64,000 nucleotides of DNA from Lachnospiraceae bacterium (lineage in GTDB: Bacteria > Bacillota > Clostridia > Lachnospirales > Lachnospiraceae): positions 124,001 through 188,000 of the forward strand of contig NBBL01000006.1 in assembly GCA_002892395.1 (NCBI GenBank). The letters run 5' to 3'. The position numbers and the translations under genes were made by a program. The notes below the pieces were generated by a model that made no database searches, had not been told where the DNA came from, and was given only the letters and a program-made list of their open reading frames with translations. Positions 7,786-16,529 of the stretch are shown piece by piece (the stretch's first letter is position 1; every line of letters starts with the position of its first letter).

Positions 7786-9579
7786 ATGGACTACACCGCA
7801 TGGTTATTACGGGAATACATGGAAAACAGCGCCCTGACCCAGCGGGCGCTGGCAAAGCGGCTCGGCATGTCTCTCGGCAGCGCCCACGCCCTGCTGGCCG
7901 ACGCCGAGAGGCGGGGGCTGATTGTCCCGGTCACCCACGCCCTCACCCCGGCAGGACATTCCTATCTAACCCCTTATCAAGTGGACGGCGCGGTGATCCT
8001 GGCTGCCGGCTTCGGCTCCCGCTTTGTGCCGCTGACCTACGAGACCCCGAAGGGGCTCCTTCGGGTGCGGGGCGAGCGCATGATCGAGCGGCAAATCCGG
8101 CAGCTCCGGGAGGCAGGCATCCGGGACATCACGCTGGTGGTGGGATACCTGAAGGAGCGCTTCGATTATCTGATTGACCGGTTCGGGGTGAAGCTCCTCT
8201 ATAACCCGGATTACGAGACCAAAAATAACCTTTCTTCCGTATATTATGCCCGCCATCTGTTTCGCGGCAGAAATGTCTACCTTCTCTCCTCCGACAACTG
8301 GATGCGGGACAACATGTACCACAGCTATGAGCCGGGGGCCTGGTACTCCGCTGTCTACCAGGCGGGGGAAACAAACGAGTGGGTCATTCGCTGCGACCGG
8401 AAAAATCGGATTTCGGATGTGCGGATCGGCGGCAGGGACAGTCTGGTGATGTACGGTCCGGTCTACTTTTCCCGGGAATTTTCGGAAGCCTTTCTGCCGG
8501 AGCTGGAGCAGGCGTTTTCGGAGCCGGGCACCGAACAGTACTACTGGGAAAATGTCTACCTGGATCTGCTGCACGGCGTGCGGGGCAGCGGGAGCGTCCC
8601 TCCGCTGTTTGTGAACCGGCAGCCGGCGGATCAGGTCTACGAATTTGAAAATCTGGAGGAGCTTCGCCTGTTTGATCCCTCCTATCGGGATCACTCGGAC
8701 AATGCTGCCATGGAGCTGCTGGCCCGGGTTTTTCACATCCCGGAATCCGGGATTCACCACATTCGGCGGGTGAAGGCGGGCATGACCAATCAGTCCTTTC
8801 TCTTTATGGTAGAGAACCGGGACTACATCTGCCGCATTCCCGGGGCAGGCACCCGCCGGCTCCTGAACCGCCGGCAGGAGTACCAGGTCTACCAGACCAT
8901 TGCTCCCCTGGGCATTTCCGATGAAATCATCTACTTTGATCCGGAAACCGGCTATAAAATCTCAACCTACTATCAGGGAATGCGAAACGCAGATCCCGAC
9001 AGCGAGGCGGATCTGGTCCGCTGCATGGCGCTGCTTCGAAGGCTCCACGCCTCCGGTCTCCGGGTCGACCACAGCTTTGATCTGGGCGAACGCATTTCGT
9101 TTCATGAGGCCCTCTGCCGGGAGCAGGGCGAAATTCCCTTTGAGGACTACCGGCAGGTCTCCCGGAACATGCAGGAGCTGCTCCGCTTCCTGGAGACGCT
9201 GCACCGCCCCCGGGTGCTGACCCACATCGACCCAAACATCGACAACTTTGTTCTCTCGGAGCAGGAGATCCGCCTGCTGGACTGGGAATATGCCGCCATG
9301 GCAGATCCGCTGCTGGACGTTTCCATGAACGCCATCTACTCCCGCTATGACCTGGACCGGGCGATTCGCCTGCTCCGCCTCTACCTGCAGCGGGAGCCGG
9401 ATGAAACGGAAACTCTTGTTGTGTGGAGCTACATGGCGCTGGGCGGCTTCCTCTGGTCCCTCTGGGCAGTCTACAAGGAGCAGCTGGGCAAGAATCTGGG
9501 GGATTACACCCTGTTCATGTACCGCTACGCAAAGGACGCTTACCGCAGGGTTCTTGCGTCAAATGTAAGGAATTATTAG
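7786..9579 (+). CDS. licCA: HTH - phosphocholine cytidylyltransferase - choline kinase fusion (LicC-LicA)
   Basis: A 597-residue cytoplasmic protein with three parts. Residues 1-63 form a winged helix-turn-helix-like region (LTQRALAKRLGMSLGSAHAL). Residues 66-300 form a nucleotidyltransferase with LAAGFGSRF at 72-80 and PKG lysine 89, as in LicC (CTP + phosphocholine to CDP-choline). Residues 310-597 form a choline kinase/APH fold with the catalytic loop HIDPNIDNF starting at His480 and metal-binding DWEYA at Asp499, as in LicA. I chose the ATG at 7786 because GGGAGG precedes it; the in-frame ATG at 7774 lies before that site. LicC-LicA fusions are known, for example in Treponema denticola. 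The gene sits among choline-binding proteins. The role of the HTH is unknown. Phosphoethanolamine-type substrates are possible but less likely. Confidence 0.88.
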   Translation: MDYTAWLLREYMENSALTQRALAKRLGMSLGSAHALLADAERRGLIVPVTHALTPAGHSYLTPYQVDGAVILAAGFGSRFVPLTYETPKGLLRVRGERMIERQIRQLREAGIRDITLVVGYLKERFDYLIDRFGVKLLYNPDYETKNNLSSVYYARHLFRGRNVYLLSSDNWMRDNMYHSYEPGAWYSAVYQAGETNEWVIRCDRKNRISDVRIGGRDSLVMYGPVYFSREFSEAFLPELEQAFSEPGTEQYYWENVYLDLLHGVRGSGSVPPLFVNRQPADQVYEFENLEELRLFDPSYRDHSDNAAMELLARVFHIPESGIHHIRRVKAGMTNQSFLFMVENRDYICRIPGAGTRRLLNRRQEYQVYQTIAPLGISDEIIYFDPETGYKISTYYQGMRNADPDSEADLVRCMALLRRLHASGLRVDHSFDLGERISFHEALCREQGEIPFEDYRQVSRNMQELLRFLETLHRPRVLTHIDPNIDNFVLSEQEIRLLDWEYAAMADPLLDVSMNAIYSRYDLDRAIRLLRLYLQREPDETETLVVWSYMALGGFLWSLWAVYKEQLGKNLGDYTLFMYRYAKDAYRRVLASNVRNY

Positions 9580-9611
9580 GATTCCGGACTCTTCTCCCCG
9601 GCAAAGCCGGG

Positions 9612-9620
9612 TGCTATACT
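9612..9620 (+). promoter_or_regulatory. Extended -10 promoter of the second repeat-protein gene
   Basis: TGC followed by TATACT, about 33 bases before the start. The 15-base stretch GCTATACTAAAGAAC is almost identical to that before the divergent repeat-protein gene. A small CCCGGC/GCCGGG hairpin precedes it and may weakly terminate licCA. Confidence 0.5.
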
Positions 9621-9652
9621 AAAGAACAAAGACTGTAAAAGGAGGATTTCTC

Positions 9653-10702
9653 ATGAAAAAGAAGCATCTTGCTGCTGCTGTTCTGGCTCTTTCGCTGGCT
9701 GCGGCTCCGGTTTTGACCGCCTACGCTGCCACCGGATGGGTCTCGGAACAAAGCGGCTGGGTCTATTACGATACCAACGGAGCAAAGCACAAGGGCTGGA
9801 TTCAGACCAAGGACGGATACTACTACATGGATCTTTCCGACGGAACCATGACCAAGGGCTTCAAAAAGGTGGACTCCAAGTGGTATTATTTCGGCGAAAA
9901 CGGCGTCATGAAAACCGGATGGATCAAGGACAACGGCAAATGGTACTACTGCCTGGAGAACGGCTCCCTGGTCCAGTCCAACTGGCTGAAGATCGGAGAC
10001 AATTATTACTACATGCGCGGCACGGGAGAGATGGCCACAGGCTGGCGCGACATGCACGGGAGCTGGTATTACTTCAAGCCGGACGGCCGCTGCGCCTTCA
10101 AGTGGAGGGAGCTGAACGGGCGGTGGTACTGGCTCGGCACCGACGGGAAGATGAAAACCGGATGGCAGCAGATCGACGGAACCTACTACTATTTCAGCGC
10201 CGCCGGCGACATGAAAACCGGATGGCTCTCCGACGGCACCAACCGCTATTACATGGACAGCCAAAACGGAGGAATGTCCTACGGCTGGAAGCAGATCGAC
10301 GGCCGCTGGATGTGCTTCAATGAGAACGGACACATGATGACCGGCTGGGTCAAGGTGAACAACAAGCTTTACTATCTCGGCACCGACGGCAAGATGGTCG
10401 CCGATACAACCCTTACCATTGACGGCGTGAGCTACCATTTTGACGGAAGCGGCGCCTATACCGGCGGAAACAATGTGGCTGCCACGGAGGTTCGTCTCCG
10501 CAAGGCTTCCGGCGGTCAGTCCGGCAGCACCGGGCAATCCGGCAGTGCCTCCTCCTCCCGTTCCGACGCCCCCGGCAGCAGATCCAGCCGCGGCTCCGGG
10601 CAGGACAGCGACGCCACCAGCGGACCGGGGGTAAGCCGCTCCGGCGCTTCCTCCGGTAATTCCTCCGGGAATGCAGGCGCGGCTCCTGAAGGGTGGCAGT
10701 GA
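9653..10702 (+). CDS. Secreted choline-binding repeat protein
   Basis: A 349-residue exported protein. The signal peptide is residues 1-25 (ending TAYAA before TGWVSEQ). About ten 20-residue YG repeats of the form GKWYYxxxxGxMKTGW cover residues 26-275. A Ser/Gly-rich low-complexity tail follows to the end (GQSGSTGQSGSASSSR). No enzymatic domain is visible. The repeats are regular, unlike those of the 5863-7518 protein. The start has a strong AAAGGAGG seven bases upstream. The GH25 muramidase gene begins three bases after its stop, so the two are co-transcribed. It likely binds phosphocholine-bearing surface polymer (family knowledge); its partner function is unknown. Confidence 0.87.
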   Translation: MKKKHLAAAVLALSLAAAPVLTAYAATGWVSEQSGWVYYDTNGAKHKGWIQTKDGYYYMDLSDGTMTKGFKKVDSKWYYFGENGVMKTGWIKDNGKWYYCLENGSLVQSNWLKIGDNYYYMRGTGEMATGWRDMHGSWYYFKPDGRCAFKWRELNGRWYWLGTDGKMKTGWQQIDGTYYYFSAAGDMKTGWLSDGTNRYYMDSQNGGMSYGWKQIDGRWMCFNENGHMMTGWVKVNNKLYYLGTDGKMVADTTLTIDGVSYHFDGSGAYTGGNNVAATEVRLRKASGGQSGSTGQSGSASSSRSDAPGSRSSRGSGQDSDATSGPGVSRSGASSGNSSGNAGAAPEGWQ

Positions 10703-10705
10703 TCC

Positions 10706-11998
10706 ATGGGAACCGTCAGACTGTTTTTGCGCCTGGTTCTCTGTGCTCTTTGCAGCCTCGCGCTCTGTGTCCTTTGCAGCCTTTCCCTCAGCTTCCCTTC
10801 CTTCGCCGCAGAGAAGCTGTCCCGGCTCCCCTCCGGCAGCTACCGGCTCTTTGATGACACCGATGTCATGGACGGGGTGCTTCACCGGGGCATTGACGTC
10901 TCCCACTGGCAGGGAGAGATCGACTGGAAGCAGGTGGCTTCGGACGATGTGGACTTTGTCATGCTTGGCACCCGCTATCGGGGGGAGGTGGACCCCATGT
11001 TCCGGCAGAATGCAACCGGCGCTGCCGACGCAGGGATCCGGATCGGCGCCTACCTTTATTCCTACGCCACCTCAAAGGAAATGGCGGAGCAGGAAGCGGA
11101 TTTTGTTCTGAAGCTGGTTCGGGATTACCCCATTTCCTATCCCATCGCCTTTGATGCGGAAAATATAGAAAGTCTGGGCTCTCTCCCAAAGGCGGAAATC
11201 ACCGACATCGTCCGCGCCTTCTGCAATAAAATCCGGGCGGCGGGCTATGAACCGATTCTCTACGCCAACGACTATTGGATCGCCAATATTCTGGATATGG
11301 ACGCGCTGTCCCAGTACCCGGTCTGGGTCGCAGCCTATGAGCGGAAGCCGCTTTGCAAAAATCCTGTCATGTGGCAGGGCACAGACTCCGGCCGCATTCA
11401 GGGTATTCAGGGAAATGCGGACATCAACCTGCAATTTTCGGACTTCAGCGACCGCATTCCCCCTGACAGCTGGAAGCAATTGGACGGCAAGTGGTACTAC
11501 TACCGAAATTACCGTATTCAGAAAAATGCGCTGATTTTTGACGGCGCCCACTCCTACTACATGGAGGACGACGGCACCATCTATACCGGCGGGTGGAAAA
11601 CGATGGATGGTGTCAGGCGTTATTTTTCCCCTGCCACCGGCGTCATGGCTGTGGGCTGGCTTTCCATCGACGGCAGCTGGTACTATTTTTCTTCGGAGGG
11701 CAGCCTCAAGACCGGATGGATTTCCCATCAGGGCGCCTGGTATTACGCCAATGCAGAGGGCGTGATGCAAACCGGACGAATTGAAGTGGACGGTGTATCC
11801 TACTTTCTGGGAGCAGACGGCGCCATGTACCATGACACGGTTATTGAGTGGAACGGAAAACGCTGGTCCATTGACGGCAGCGGCGCCATGAGTGAATATC
11901 AGGAGCCCACCGAAGCGGCAGAGCTCTCCGGACAGCCGGGAGAATCCGTTTCCCTCACCGAAGACAGCGGCGCTTCTTACGTGAAGCCGAGCGCCTGA
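10706..11998 (+). CDS. Secreted GH25 muramidase with choline-binding repeats
   Basis: A 430-residue protein. A leucine/cysteine-rich signal region spans residues 1-35 (ending SFAAEK). A glycoside hydrolase 25 domain covers about residues 50-250, starting GIDVSHWQGEIDW. Its catalytic acidic pair is in PIAFDAEN near residue 150, and WQG..SGRIQGI near the end is also family-typical. About seven YG choline-binding repeats follow (for example GSWYYFSSEGSLKTGW). GH25 enzymes cut the MurNAc-GlcNAc bond of peptidoglycan; the architecture is like phage Cpl-1 lysozyme, but with a secretion signal and no phage genes around. The ribosome binding site is weak and the gene is probably translationally coupled to the previous one. 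The last codons and stop are tandemly duplicated downstream. Confidence 0.9.
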   Translation: MGTVRLFLRLVLCALCSLALCVLCSLSLSFPSFAAEKLSRLPSGSYRLFDDTDVMDGVLHRGIDVSHWQGEIDWKQVASDDVDFVMLGTRYRGEVDPMFRQNATGAADAGIRIGAYLYSYATSKEMAEQEADFVLKLVRDYPISYPIAFDAENIESLGSLPKAEITDIVRAFCNKIRAAGYEPILYANDYWIANILDMDALSQYPVWVAAYERKPLCKNPVMWQGTDSGRIQGIQGNADINLQFSDFSDRIPPDSWKQLDGKWYYYRNYRIQKNALIFDGAHSYYMEDDGTIYTGGWKTMDGVRRYFSPATGVMAVGWLSIDGSWYYFSSEGSLKTGWISHQGAWYYANAEGVMQTGRIEVDGVSYFLGADGAMYHDTVIEWNGKRWSIDGSGAMSEYQEPTEAAELSGQPGESVSLTEDSGASYVKPSA

Positions 11999-12034
11999 AG
12001 CTGGCGGCGCTTCCTATGTGACAAACGCCTGAAG
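11966..12034 (+). repeat. Tandem duplication of the muramidase C-terminal codons and stop
   Basis: The segment encoding GASYVKPSA-stop (11966-12000) is followed by a diverged copy encoding GASYVTNA-stop (12002-12034) in untranslated DNA. Both copies end CGCCTGAAG. Confidence 0.72.
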
Positions 12035-12066
12035 GCGGCGGCGACTCTGTTGCCTTTCCAACGAAA

Positions 12067-12122
12067 GAAGCTGCTGCAAAACAGATGGGGCATCCCCCGT
12101 TCTGTTTTGCAGCAGCTTTTTA
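12067..12122. terminator. Strong terminator between convergent muramidase and acyltransferase
   Basis: A perfect 18-base stem (AAGCTGCTGCAAAACAGA and its complement) with a 15-base loop is followed rightward by TTTTT. In the leftward direction the T tail is CTTCTTTCG, so it may work both ways. Confidence 0.9.
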
Positions 12123-12137
12123 TTTCCCAATCTCAGA

Positions 12138-13526
12138 TTATCGGTCCTTCCAGCCCGGTGTGCCTCGTCCCCCGGTGAACAGGGAATACAGCCGCGGCGC
12201 ATACCGCCTGCCTGCAGCCGATACCAGGGCTGTCATCAGTACAATGAGACCCGGCATCCCCACATACAGGAACAGGGCGGCGGCACTACTCCCGTGGGCG
12301 AATAGGTTCACCGTCTTATTGAAGAGCCGAACCGGCGCAAAGTGAATGGCATAAATGAAAAAGGTCTCCCGAACAATCCTGAAGCGCGTTGGCTTCCCGC
12401 CGTCGGGCATCAAAATCCAGAGAGCTGCCACTCCGGCAAAGCGGAGCAAAACCGTAAGCAGATCGCCCCCCATTTGGCTCCGATTTTGCCAAAGCATGAA
12501 GCCGATCAGCAGCACAGCCCACAGCGCCCAAACCCCGCCTCCGGCGTCCGGATTCCGGAGCCGCCGAAGCGCCTCGGCAGCCCTGCCCTCTCCTTTCCTC
12601 ACAAGGTGGGTGATTCTGGCTGCGCCCATGTAGTAAAATAGCGCGTCCGCGTTGAGAGGTGTTCCATCCATCCGCCGGGCAATGATCCAAAGAAGGGCTG
12701 CTGCAACGAGCCAATACCGGCTTCTTTCCTCAGCGATCCAATAAATCAGCGGTGAAAGCAGTGTCAACAGCAGCAGCTGAAACACGTACCAGAACACATA
12801 GTGATATCGATACAGCAGGACTGCGCGGCAAAGCTCCTCCCACGTACACGAAATCTCCCCCTTGCCGATCACGGCGGTAAGGACGGGAATGCGGGATCCG
12901 ATCACATATCCTGCGTAGTACAGAAGATTCCAAAGAAAGTAGGGAATCAGGAGACTTCTTACCCTTCGCTTCCACTTGTTCGCCGTGCTGGCCCAGTTCA
13001 ACTCATAATTTCGAAAAAACAGCGCAGAGGAAATCATAAAAAATCCGGGCACTGCGGCCTGCGCCACACCTCCGCCTAAAAAGCGCTCCAGCCATCCGGT
13101 CATTCCCTCTCTGCCTGCCGCACCCAGAAACAGCTCTGCATTGTATGCGTGTGCCCAGATGACCAGAACCGTGAGGAAAAAGCTGAAGCGGCGCACCCGG
13201 TTTTGCAGCGCCTCCTCCCGGCAGTCAGAGCCTTGCTCTGACCGCCGATTCCCCCTGTTCTGTTCCTCCGGGTGTTCCCGTCCCTCCGGCCATTCCCGTC
13301 CCTCCGGCCATTCCCGTCCCTCCGGCTGCTTCCGCCCCTCCGGGTGTTCCTGCCCTTCCGGGCGTTCCCGTCCCTCCAGGCGTTGCCGCCCTTCCGGGCA
13401 TTCCCGTCCCTCCAGGCGTTCCCGTCCCTCCAGGCGTTCTCGTCCCTCCGGGCGTTCCCATCCCTCCAGACGTTCCTGCCCCTCCGGGCGCTTCTGTTCC
13501 AAGCTGTATCCGTCCATCTGCACCAT
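12138..13526 (-). CDS. Membrane acyltransferase (acyltransferase 3 family) with N-terminal repeat
   Basis: A protein of up to 462 residues. Residues 14-89 are about twelve copies of a charged hexapeptide EGRExP/L. The remainder is a ten-helix acyltransferase-3 domain beginning near FFLTVLVIWAHAYNAELF, with IWAH as the catalytic-histidine motif, followed by PGFFMISSALFF and RRVRSLLIPYFLWNLLYY. Such proteins O-acylate surface polysaccharides or peptidoglycan. The start is uncertain: no Shine-Dalgarno site precedes 13526, and the repeat-bearing N-terminus may not be fully translated. It lies 53 bases downstream of the alanine symporter gene in the same direction. Confidence 0.8.
   Translation of the reverse strand: MVQMDGYSLEQKRPEGQERLEGWERPEGRERLEGRERLEGRECPEGRQRLEGRERPEGQEHPEGRKQPEGREWPEGREWPEGREHPEEQNRGNRRSEQGSDCREEALQNRVRRFSFFLTVLVIWAHAYNAELFLGAAGREGMTGWLERFLGGGVAQAAVPGFFMISSALFFRNYELNWASTANKWKRRVRSLLIPYFLWNLLYYAGYVIGSRIPVLTAVIGKGEISCTWEELCRAVLLYRYHYVFWYVFQLLLLTLLSPLIYWIAEERSRYWLVAAALLWIIARRMDGTPLNADALFYYMGAARITHLVRKGEGRAAEALRRLRNPDAGGGVWALWAVLLIGFMLWQNRSQMGGDLLTVLLRFAGVAALWILMPDGGKPTRFRIVRETFFIYAIHFAPVRLFNKTVNLFAHGSSAAALFLYVGMPGLIVLMTALVSAAGRRYAPRLYSLFTGGRGTPGWKDR
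13260..13485 (-). repeat. 18-bp coding minisatellite (EGRExP hexapeptide, about 12 copies)
   Basis: The repeat unit is 18 bases (plus strand TTCCCGTCCCTCCGGGCG with variants). Changes in copy number would keep the acyltransferase frame. The repeat is open in several frames on both strands, which explains overlapping spurious ORFs here. Confidence 0.92.
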
Positions 13527-13579
13527 ACGATCTGCATCCGGACTGTGCTGTCAGCATTGCCGGACGCTGTCTCTGCTCA

Positions 13580-15040
13580 TCACTTCATGTTCCGCTCGTA
13601 ATCCTTAAGTGCTGCAAGGGCCTCCTTGGACTGAGGGTACATAACTGCGATATTAAAGATTGTCATAAGGCCGATTCCCACATCTCCCAGATCCCAGACG
13701 ATATGGTAGGATGCGAGACCGCCTACAAACAGCATAATCAATCCCAGTATTTTATACAAGGTCTGTGAGGTCCAGTTGTCGCCGAACAGGTATGCCACAT
13801 TGGATCTGGCATAAAAGAGAATGCCGATAAAGGTGGAAAAGCTGAAGAGCCAAAGGATCACTGCAATGAACAGCACCCCGAAGCGTCCGAAGTGGAATGC
13901 CATGGCCGCCTGCAAAAGATCCATGCCCTCCATACCGGCAACCGCCTGCTCCGGCGCCAGAAGCATGATCATGGCCGTGCAGCTGCAGATCACCAGGGTG
14001 TCGATAAACACACCCATCGCCTGAAACATTCCCATCTTAACGGGATGGCTGGAATCCGCCGCCGCCGCCGCGCAGGGCGCCGAACCGGATCCGGCTTCAT
14101 TGGAAAACAGCCCTCTCTTCACTCCATTCATCAGCACGGCACCGAAGCCTCCTGCGGCGACCTGTCTCAGACCGAATGCCTCCGAAAAGATCTGTCCGAA
14201 TACAGACGGAAGAAGTGCTGCATTCTTCACAATTGCAAACACGGTCAGGAAGAAGTACACCCCTGCCATGATGGGAACGATCCAATCCAGCACCCGTACC
14301 GTCGCATGCTTTCTCAGCACAATGACGGCTGCAATAACCACGAGAACCACCGTGGAGTAAAGCGGCGGAATCTGAAATGCGTTCTCAAACGCAGACGAAA
14401 CAGAATTTCCAATCACCTGGCTGATGCCGCACCAGCAGATCAACCCGGATACGGCAAAGAGAACCGCCACCGGATGTCTGCGGCCCCGGGCAGCGGACGC
14501 CTCCTCTCCGGAGGTTTCCGGCAACGCTTCGATCCGCCCCGGCTTCTTCGCAAAGAAATCGTGAATGTAGTACGCCGGTCCGCCCCGGAATCCCCCGTAG
14601 AGCGGATCTCTGGTTTTATGCATCTGCGCCAGCGTCCCCTCAATGAAGGCGGTGGAGGAACCGATGATGGCCGTGATCCACATCCAGAATACGGCACCCG
14701 CCCCTCCTGCTGAGATGGCAGCAACCACGCCCACCAGGTTTCCCATGCCGACCCGCGTCGCCGTCGAGACGATCAGCGCCTGAATGCCCGACAGCTTCCC
14801 CACGGAAAGATCGCCTGCGTCGCGCCCGTCCGGCTTCGTCAAAAGCACATGCAGCATCTCACGGAACAGACGAATCGGCAAAAACCGGGTGCGAAGCGTG
14901 TAATAAATCCCCGCCGGAATCAGGAGAAAGATCATGAGGGAAAGCCCCAAGGTTCCTCCGGAAGGCAGCGGGATCGTCACCAGATCCCCCCACAGCAGCT
15001 TACAGCTGACTTGAATGATATTTACCAAAAAGCCGGTCAT
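13580..15040 (-). CDS. Sodium:alanine symporter family protein (AGCS)
   Basis: A 486-residue, about 11-helix membrane transporter. ATRVGMGNLVGVVAAISAGGAGAVFWMW near residue 95, FIEGTLAQMHK, and FRGGPAYYI are conserved in AGCS transporters, which import alanine or glycine with Na+. GLFSNEAGSGSAPCAAAAA near residue 315 is another hallmark. The ATG at 15040 has GGAGG 6 bases upstream. It is probably the first gene of a two-gene unit with the acyltransferase. I found no glycine riboswitch upstream. The exact substrate is uncertain. Confidence 0.93.
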   Translation of the reverse strand: MTGFLVNIIQVSCKLLWGDLVTIPLPSGGTLGLSLMIFLLIPAGIYYTLRTRFLPIRLFREMLHVLLTKPDGRDAGDLSVGKLSGIQALIVSTATRVGMGNLVGVVAAISAGGAGAVFWMWITAIIGSSTAFIEGTLAQMHKTRDPLYGGFRGGPAYYIHDFFAKKPGRIEALPETSGEEASAARGRRHPVAVLFAVSGLICWCGISQVIGNSVSSAFENAFQIPPLYSTVVLVVIAAVIVLRKHATVRVLDWIVPIMAGVYFFLTVFAIVKNAALLPSVFGQIFSEAFGLRQVAAGGFGAVLMNGVKRGLFSNEAGSGSAPCAAAAADSSHPVKMGMFQAMGVFIDTLVICSCTAMIMLLAPEQAVAGMEGMDLLQAAMAFHFGRFGVLFIAVILWLFSFSTFIGILFYARSNVAYLFGDNWTSQTLYKILGLIMLFVGGLASYHIVWDLGDVGIGLMTIFNIAVMYPQSKEALAALKDYERNMK

Positions 15041-15130
15041 TTCTATCCTCCGATCTGCCGCTTCCTCTCTTTCTGCGGCACTTTCGTGATTTTATGTCCC
15101 ACTAATTTAACGCGCTAAAGTTATTGGGTT

Positions 15131-15162
15131 AAAAGCTGAGGGATGCCTGTTGCATCCCTCAG
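15131..15162 (-). terminator. Rho-independent terminator of tuf
   Basis: An 11-base stem CTGAGGGATGC/GCATCCCTCAG with a 5-base loop, followed on the minus strand by CTTTTAAC. Confidence 0.78.
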
Positions 15163-15199
15163 GATGATGGTCTCTTTCCTTGCCTCAGCTCAGCTGAAA

Positions 15200-16399
15200 T
15201 CAGTCAAGAATCTTGACGACTCTGCCGGATCCAACCGTTCTTCCGCCCTCACGGATTGCGAAGCGAAGACCCTGCTCGCATGCGATGGGGTGAATCAGCT
15301 CAACGGTCATCTCTACGTTGTCGCCCGGCATGCACATCTCGGTGCCTTCCGGCAGATTGCAGACGCCCGTGACATCCGTTGTTCTGAAGTAGAACTGGGG
15401 ACGATAGTTGTTGAAAAACGGGGTGTGACGGCCGCCCTCGTCCTTGGTCAGGACGTAAACCTGAGCAGTAAACTTTGCGTGGCAGGTAACCGTACCCGGC
15501 TTCGCAAGAACCTGTCCGCGGACAATATCCTCACGGTTGATTCCGCGGAGAAGAAGTCCTACGTTGTCTCCCGCCTCTGCAAAGTCAAGGAGCTTACGGA
15601 ACATCTCGATTCCGGTGACAACCGTCTTTCTGTTCTCCTCCTTGATTCCTACCAGCTCAACTTCCTCGTTCATCTTCAGCGTACCGCGCTCCACACGACC
15701 GGTAGCAACAGTTCCGCGGCCCGTGATGGTGAACACGTCCTCAACCGGCATCAGGAACGGCTTGTCGTTCTCGTGCTCCGGCTCCGGGATGCTGGTATCC
15801 ACTGCGTCCATAAGCTCCATGATCTTGTCGCCCCAAGGACCATTCGGATCCTCAAGCGCCTTCAGAGCGGAACCGCGGATGACCGGAATGTCGTCGCCCG
15901 GGAACTCGTACTCGTTCAGAAGGTCTCTGATCTCCATCTCCACAAGGTCAAGCAGCTCCTCGTCGTCAACCATGTCGCACTTGTTCATGAATACAACAAT
16001 GTACGGAACGTTAACCTGACGGGCAAGCAGAATGTGCTCACGGGTCTGGGCCATAACACCGTCGGTGGCGGCCACTACCAGGATTGCGCCGTCCATCTGT
16101 GCAGCGCCGGTGATCATGTTCTTAACGTAGTCGGCGTGTCCGGGGCAATCTACGTGGGCATAGTGACGCGCAGCGGTCTCATACTCAACGTGAGAGGTGC
16201 TGATGGTGATTCCGCGCTCTCTCTCCTCCGGTGCCTTATCGATATTCTCGAAATCCACAATCTTGTTGGTGTCAGAAGGCATTCTGGTCGCCAGCACCTT
16301 GGTGATTGCTGCGGTCAGAGTGGTTTTGCCGTGGTCAACGTGCCCAATGGTGCCGATGTTGCAGTGCGGCTTGCTTCTGTCAAATTTCGCTTTTGCCAT
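15200..16399 (-). CDS. tuf: Elongation factor Tu
   Basis: A 399-residue GTPase that delivers aminoacyl-tRNA to the ribosome. The G motifs are GHVDHGKTT (residues 19-27), the switch-I region [17 protein letters not shown] (about 81-89) and NKCDMVDD (about 136). Domains 2 and 3 are complete, ending VVKILD. AGGAGG lies 9 bases before the ATG. It is last in the rpsL-rpsG-fusA-tuf order but has its own consensus promoter (16466-16494) and terminator, so it can be transcribed separately. Confidence 0.99.
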   Translation of the reverse strand: MAKAKFDRSKPHCNIGTIGHVDHGKTTLTAAITKVLATRMPSDTNKIVDFENIDKAPEERERGITISTSHVEYETAARHYAHVDCPGHADYVKNMITGAAQMDGAILVVAATDGVMAQTREHILLARQVNVPYIVVFMNKCDMVDDEELLDLVEMEIRDLLNEYEFPGDDIPVIRGSALKALEDPNGPWGDKIMELMDAVDTSIPEPEHENDKPFLMPVEDVFTITGRGTVATGRVERGTLKMNEEVELVGIKEENRKTVVTGIEMFRKLLDFAEAGDNVGLLLRGINREDIVRGQVLAKPGTVTCHAKFTAQVYVLTKDEGGRHTPFFNNYRPQFYFRTTDVTGVCNLPEGTEMCMPGDNVEMTVELIHPIACEQGLRFAIREGGRTVGSGRVVKILD

Positions 16400-16420
16400 T
16401 TCTTCAATCCTCCTTGGATG

Positions 16421-16443
16421 AAATCTGAGTCTGATTCAGATTT
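16421..16443 (-). other. Hairpin in the tuf leader
   Basis: AAATCTGA and TCAGATTT form an 8-base stem with a 7-base loop, just upstream of the tuf ribosome binding site. No T run follows, so it is not a terminator. It could stabilise or regulate the leader. Confidence 0.5.
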
Positions 16444-16465
16444 TTCAAAAAATAAACTAGTTTAA

Positions 16466-16494
16466 ATTATATCCCAGAATATGCCGTTTATCAA
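16466..16494 (-). promoter_or_regulatory. Sigma-A promoter of tuf
   Basis: TTGATA, a 17-base spacer and TATAAT on the minus strand, about 65 bases upstream of the tuf start codon and just after the fusA stop. Confidence 0.85.
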
Positions 16495-16529
16495 GGGCTT
16501 TCGCGCGGACCTGCCGCGCTCTCCCCTGC

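Noticed and set aside
10706-11998. Phage lysin of a prophage
   Set aside because: It has its own secretion signal and lies among choline genes. No holin, tail, or integrase genes are seen.
13141-13608. Open frames on both strands across the minisatellite
   Set aside because: An 18-base repeat without stops stays open in several frames. Only the minus frame joined to the acyltransferase domain is credible.
15041-15130. Glycine riboswitch before the alanine symporter
   Set aside because: No paired aptamer motifs can be seen in about 90 bases.
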